Assembly (NCBI GenBank): GCA_003133545.1
Contig: PKYA01000122.1
Span: 9,942-57,766, forward strand
Direction of reading: 5' to 3'
Source of the DNA: Acidimicrobiaceae bacterium
Lineage (GTDB): Bacteria > Actinomycetota > Acidimicrobiia > Acidimicrobiales > RAAP-2
Length of the DNA: 47,825 nucleotides
Below are positions 44,842 to 47,825 of the stretch, piece after piece. The first letter of the stretch is position 1, and each line of letters starts with the position of its first letter. Position numbers and translations under genes: made by a program. The notes under the pieces were generated by a model. That model saw only the letters and a program-made list of their open reading frames with translations, did no database searches and was not told where the DNA came from.

Positions 44842-45773
44842 TGCAACTGCTGGAACCAGGCCACAGTGGCGCGCAATCCATCGAGCAGCGCAATGGGATG
44901 GACTTCGGGGAACAGCCGCTGCAATCGGGTCTGGTCGGCCTGCGAGTGCGGTACGTCGCCGGCCCGCGGCGCCAGGTGGTCGCAGAGGAGCGGATGCCCG
45001 ACGACTTCCTCCAGGAGCGCGATCACCTCCAGGAGGGAGACGCGCGAGCCGTAGGCCAGATTCACGGGCTCGGCATCGGTCACCCGGCGGCGAATGGCGT
45101 CGCTCAGCACGGATACCACAGTGCCGACGAAGGTGAAGTCGCGGGTCTGGGTGCCGTCCCCGTGGACGGGGAGGGCGCGCCCGGACAGGGCGCACGAGAC
45201 GAAGGTCGGCACCACTGCGGCGTACGCGTGGTCGGCCGGCTGGAGGGGGCCGAAGACATTGAAGAACCGAAAAGCCAGCACCGGGAGCTCGAACGAGTGC
45301 CCGTAGGAGAGTGCGTAGGCCTCGGTGGCGAGCTTGCTGGCGGCATACGGGCTGACCGGCCGCGGCGCCATGTCCTCCCGCTTGGGGAGAGCCGGATTGG
45401 CGCCGTACACGGACGAGGAAGACGCCACGACGACATGGGGTATCCCGTGGCGCCGCGCCGCCTCCAACACCATGACGGTTCCGGTTGCGTTGACATGATG
45501 GGTGGCCAAGGGGTCCGCAAGCGAGCGGGGCACCGACGGCCGGGCGGCCAGGTGCACAATGGCCTGTGCTCCCACCATGGCACCGTCCAGATCCTCCGCG
45601 GTCAAGATTGAGCCCCTCTTGAGCTCGACGGATGGTGAACCGGCAAGGTTCTCGGGCGACCCGGTCGAGAGGTCGTCGAGAGCCACGACGTGATCGACGA
45701 AGTCCGCTTCGTCGAGCGTCCGACACAGATGTGCTCCGATGAATCCGGCGCCGCCGGTGACGACGACTTTCAC
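44838..45773 (-). CDS. NAD-dependent sugar-nucleotide epimerase/dehydratase (extended SDR)
   Basis: The 311-residue product begins with 'VVVTGGAGFIGAHLC' for NAD binding, 'DDLSTGSPENL' as in UDP-glucose 4-epimerases, the active-site serines in 'VVASSSSVYGANP', and the Tyr/Lys pair in 'SPYAASKLATEAYA'. 'FRFFNVFGPLQ' and 'TRDFTFV' complete the GalE/UDP-GlcNAc 4-epimerase pattern. GTG 45773 starts the first strand directly. Exact sugar cannot be assigned. It lies 45 bases after the WbpM-like gene and probably acts on a related UDP-sugar. Confidence 0.88.
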   Translation of the reverse strand: MKVVVTGGAGFIGAHLCRTLDEADFVDHVVALDDLSTGSPENLAGSPSVELKRGSILTAEDLDGAMVGAQAIVHLAARPSVPRSLADPLATHHVNATGTVMVLEAARRHGIPHVVVASSSSVYGANPALPKREDMAPRPVSPYAASKLATEAYALSYGHSFELPVLAFRFFNVFGPLQPADHAYAAVVPTFVSCALSGRALPVHGDGTQTRDFTFVGTVVSVLSDAIRRRVTDAEPVNLAYGSRVSLLEVIALLEEVVGHPLLCDHLAPRAGDVPHSQADQTRLQRLFPEVHPIALLDGLRATVAWFQQLQ

Positions 45774-45818
45774 CCCGGGATGGAACCGGTCACACTCGAC
45801 GCGATCGCGCCCCTTCGG

Positions 45819-47822
45819 TCAACCCTCGACTTGGCCACTGGGCGCCAGTTGCTTTGGAGCCGAAGCCCGGGGGCTCGCGACTGAGATGAGCGGGGACGGT
45901 GGCCCCTCGAGCCTGGTGCCGGCAATGGCGAAGAGGAGCCGTCGCACCTCATCGCCGTCGCCTCGATGGGTGGCCGCGGTGAGATCGCCCATACACGACT
46001 CGAACCATTCGGAGGGCGCGGAGATGGGGATGAGCCGGGCGATGAACGGGTGCTCGGTGCCGAGGACCTCTTCCTCGGGCTCCCGCAGGTCCTCTTGCAG
46101 CTTCTCACCCGGACGGATGCCGACGACCTTGATCGGGATGTCCACGTCGACCCGGGCGCCCGACAGCTCAATCATCCGGCGGGCGAGATGCATGATCGAC
46201 ACGGGTTCGCCCATCTCCAGCATGAAGATGTCGCCACCCTTGGAGAGGAGGGCTGCCTGCAGCACCAGCTGGACGGCCTCCTGCACGCTCATGAAGAACC
46301 GCGTCATCCTGGGGTCGGTCACGGTGACCGGGCCACCGGCAGCGATCTGCCGGGTGAAGGTCGGGATCACGCTGCCCCGGCTGCCGAGGACGTTCCCGAA
46401 CCTCACCGCGCAGTAGGCGTTGTCGGCCGGAGCCTTGCTCAAGAGCAGCTGTTCCGCTGCCCGCTTGGAAGCGCCCATGACGTTCGAGGGCCACACGGCC
46501 TTGTCGGTGGAGATCAGCACGAACTGGCGGACTCCTACAGCGGCCGAGGCTTCGATCACGTTGAGGGTGCCGAACACGTTCGTCCTGGCCGCCTCGACGG
46601 GATGGGCTTCGAGGACGGGCACATGCTTGTGGGCCGCCGAGTGCAGGACCACGTCCGGCCGGTACTGCTCGAACGCCGCGAAGAGGGCGTTGCGGTCGGT
46701 GATGTCGACCAGGGACTGTTGGCACGGCCCATCGAGCGAAGCGGCCGCATCGTGAATGTGCGTCTCGTCATGGTCGAGGAGGACGAGGAGCGCGGGATTG
46801 AAGCCGGCGACTTGCCGGCAGATCTCCGAACCAATCGATCCACCCGCACCGGTGACCAGCACTCGGTGACCCTCGAGCGACCGGCGCACGCCCTCCAGGT
46901 CGGTGGCGACCGGGGTCCGCCCCAAGAGGTCTTCTATGGTCGGCTCGCGGGCCCGTCGGATGGCGAACATCCCCGTGGGTCCCTTGGTCACGTCGCGCAT
47001 GGTGGGCAGCACCTTCATGGTGATGCCCGCTGCCTCCGCCGACGTCAAGACGTTGGCGATCACCTCCGGCGACGGGTTTGGCATGGCCAGGAGTACTTCT
47101 TGGATCATGTACCTGCTGACAGAGTCAGGAATATCGGCGATGCCCCCGACGACCGGGACCCCGACGAGCGACATGCCGTGCACGGAGGTGTCATCCTCGA
47201 AGATGGCCACGGGGACCAGGCCGGCACCAGGAGATCGCAGCATCTCGCGGATGGCCGCTGCCGCGGCATCTCTGCTTCCGACGATCGCGACCCGTAGGCC
47301 ACTTCCCCTTGAGCCCCGTTGCCAGGCGAAAATGCGCGAGTGGAAGCGGATCACGCTCATGCCGATGGATGCGAACAGCAGCCCGATCAACACCACCTCG
47401 GGATGCACCAACTGATAGCCGGCGATTCTGATGAGCGGATAGATGATGAGCAGGGCCAGGGCCACCGCGGCGGTCGAGAACACCAATTGGCGCGCTTCTT
47501 CGAGGCCGGCGTGACGCCAGATCCGACCGTACAATCCGAATATCTGGTTGGACGCCAGGGTGACGACCAATACGAGCAGTACGAAAACGGCGAAGTGCCA
47601 TCCGTACGCGGCCGGGGCGACGTGACGCCAGTAGAAGACCTCTGAGGCACCGTAGGCTGCCACGACGCAGGCGGTGTCGAGCACTATGAAGAGCAGCCTC
47701 GCCCGAACCCTGCTCGCCAGGACCGCTATCCGTTGTCCGAAGTCCTCGGACCACCGCGTCGCTTGTAAGGCCGGTGCAGCGTCCGGCTCTGAAGGATCCC
47801 GCTCGGATTCCGCCGCGGTCAC
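45819..47822 (-). CDS. WbpM/CapD-like membrane-bound UDP-sugar 4,6-dehydratase (start near window edge)
   Basis: The enzyme makes 4-keto-6-deoxy UDP-N-acetylhexosamines, precursors of rare surface sugars. The visible frame has 667 residues, about the length of WbpM (665). Four membrane spans lie between about residues 40 and 165. A first Rossmann-like domain ('VAIVGSRDAAAAAI') is followed by the catalytic domain with 'VTGAGGSIGSEICRQ', 'HSAAHKHVPVLEAHP' and 'ISTDKAVWPSNVMGASKRAAE', giving the Ser-Met-Lys triad of this group instead of Ser-Tyr-Lys. GTG 47822 is a plausible start, but only three more bases are visible upstream, so the gene may begin outside the window. Confidence 0.92.
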   Translation of the reverse strand: MTAAESERDPSEPDAAPALQATRWSEDFGQRIAVLASRVRARLLFIVLDTACVVAAYGASEVFYWRHVAPAAYGWHFAVFVLLVLVVTLASNQIFGLYGRIWRHAGLEEARQLVFSTAAVALALLIIYPLIRIAGYQLVHPEVVLIGLLFASIGMSVIRFHSRIFAWQRGSRGSGLRVAIVGSRDAAAAAIREMLRSPGAGLVPVAIFEDDTSVHGMSLVGVPVVGGIADIPDSVSRYMIQEVLLAMPNPSPEVIANVLTSAEAAGITMKVLPTMRDVTKGPTGMFAIRRAREPTIEDLLGRTPVATDLEGVRRSLEGHRVLVTGAGGSIGSEICRQVAGFNPALLVLLDHDETHIHDAAASLDGPCQQSLVDITDRNALFAAFEQYRPDVVLHSAAHKHVPVLEAHPVEAARTNVFGTLNVIEASAAVGVRQFVLISTDKAVWPSNVMGASKRAAEQLLLSKAPADNAYCAVRFGNVLGSRGSVIPTFTRQIAAGGPVTVTDPRMTRFFMSVQEAVQLVLQAALLSKGGDIFMLEMGEPVSIMHLARRMIELSGARVDVDIPIKVVGIRPGEKLQEDLREPEEEVLGTEHPFIARLIPISAPSEWFESCMGDLTAATHRGDGDEVRRLLFAIAGTRLEGPPSPLISVASPRASAPKQLAPSGQVEG

Positions 47823-47825
47823 TTC

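Overview
This window is a GC-rich, densely coded chromosome segment from an actinobacterium. Four things point to the deep-branching Acidimicrobiia-type lineages: an actinobacterial integration host factor (mIHF) next to gmk and rpoZ, a PriA without a working helicase core, a pyr operon led by pyrR, and many GTG or leaderless starts. The taxonomic call is inference from gene content only. No rRNA, tRNA, CRISPR array, insertion sequence or phage gene was seen.

Left part (1-20.6 kb, all on +) is housekeeping. It holds the end of efp, then nusB, a GntR regulator coupled to a membrane-anchored NHL propeller, and a pyrimidine operon pyrR-pyrB-pyrC-carA-carB-pyrD-pyrF. A textbook PyrR-binding RNA loop lies just before the pyrR ribosome binding site. 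Next come mihF-gmk-rpoZ-coaBC-metK-priA and def-fmt-methyltransferase-rpe. Most neighbours overlap by 1-4 bases, so they are probably translationally coupled.

Middle part (20.6-28.2 kb) has four accessory genes between rpe and a riboflavin cluster (ribD-ribBA-ribH). The first pair is a tryptophan 2,3-dioxygenase-like enzyme coupled to an ATP-grasp ligase, behind a clear promoter with an inverted repeat at its start site. The second pair is an aminophosphonate-type FAD oxidase coupled to a phosphonatase-like HAD enzyme. The first pair matches no pathway I can name and is the best candidate for an undescribed system.

Right part (28.2-47.8 kb) is envelope and surface-glycan territory on both strands. 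It has an SDR, a secreted Asp-box protein, an 88-residue leaderless membrane protein next to a YidC paralogue, a secreted PQQ-type propeller, several glycosyltransferases (GT2, GT4, GT-C), a PIG-L deacetylase, and a J-domain/membrane/Mrr-nuclease-like fusion. It ends with a minus-strand sugar operon: WbpM-like dehydratase, epimerase, PAP2 phosphatase, formyltransferase and polysaccharide deacetylase. From about 36.7 to 42.3 kb the DNA looks less GC-rich by eye, which suggests a variable glycan locus.

A recurring signal is a TANNNT-like -10 box ending 5-7 bases before the start codon, at eight genes here. This implies leaderless transcripts, and it fixes several start codons.
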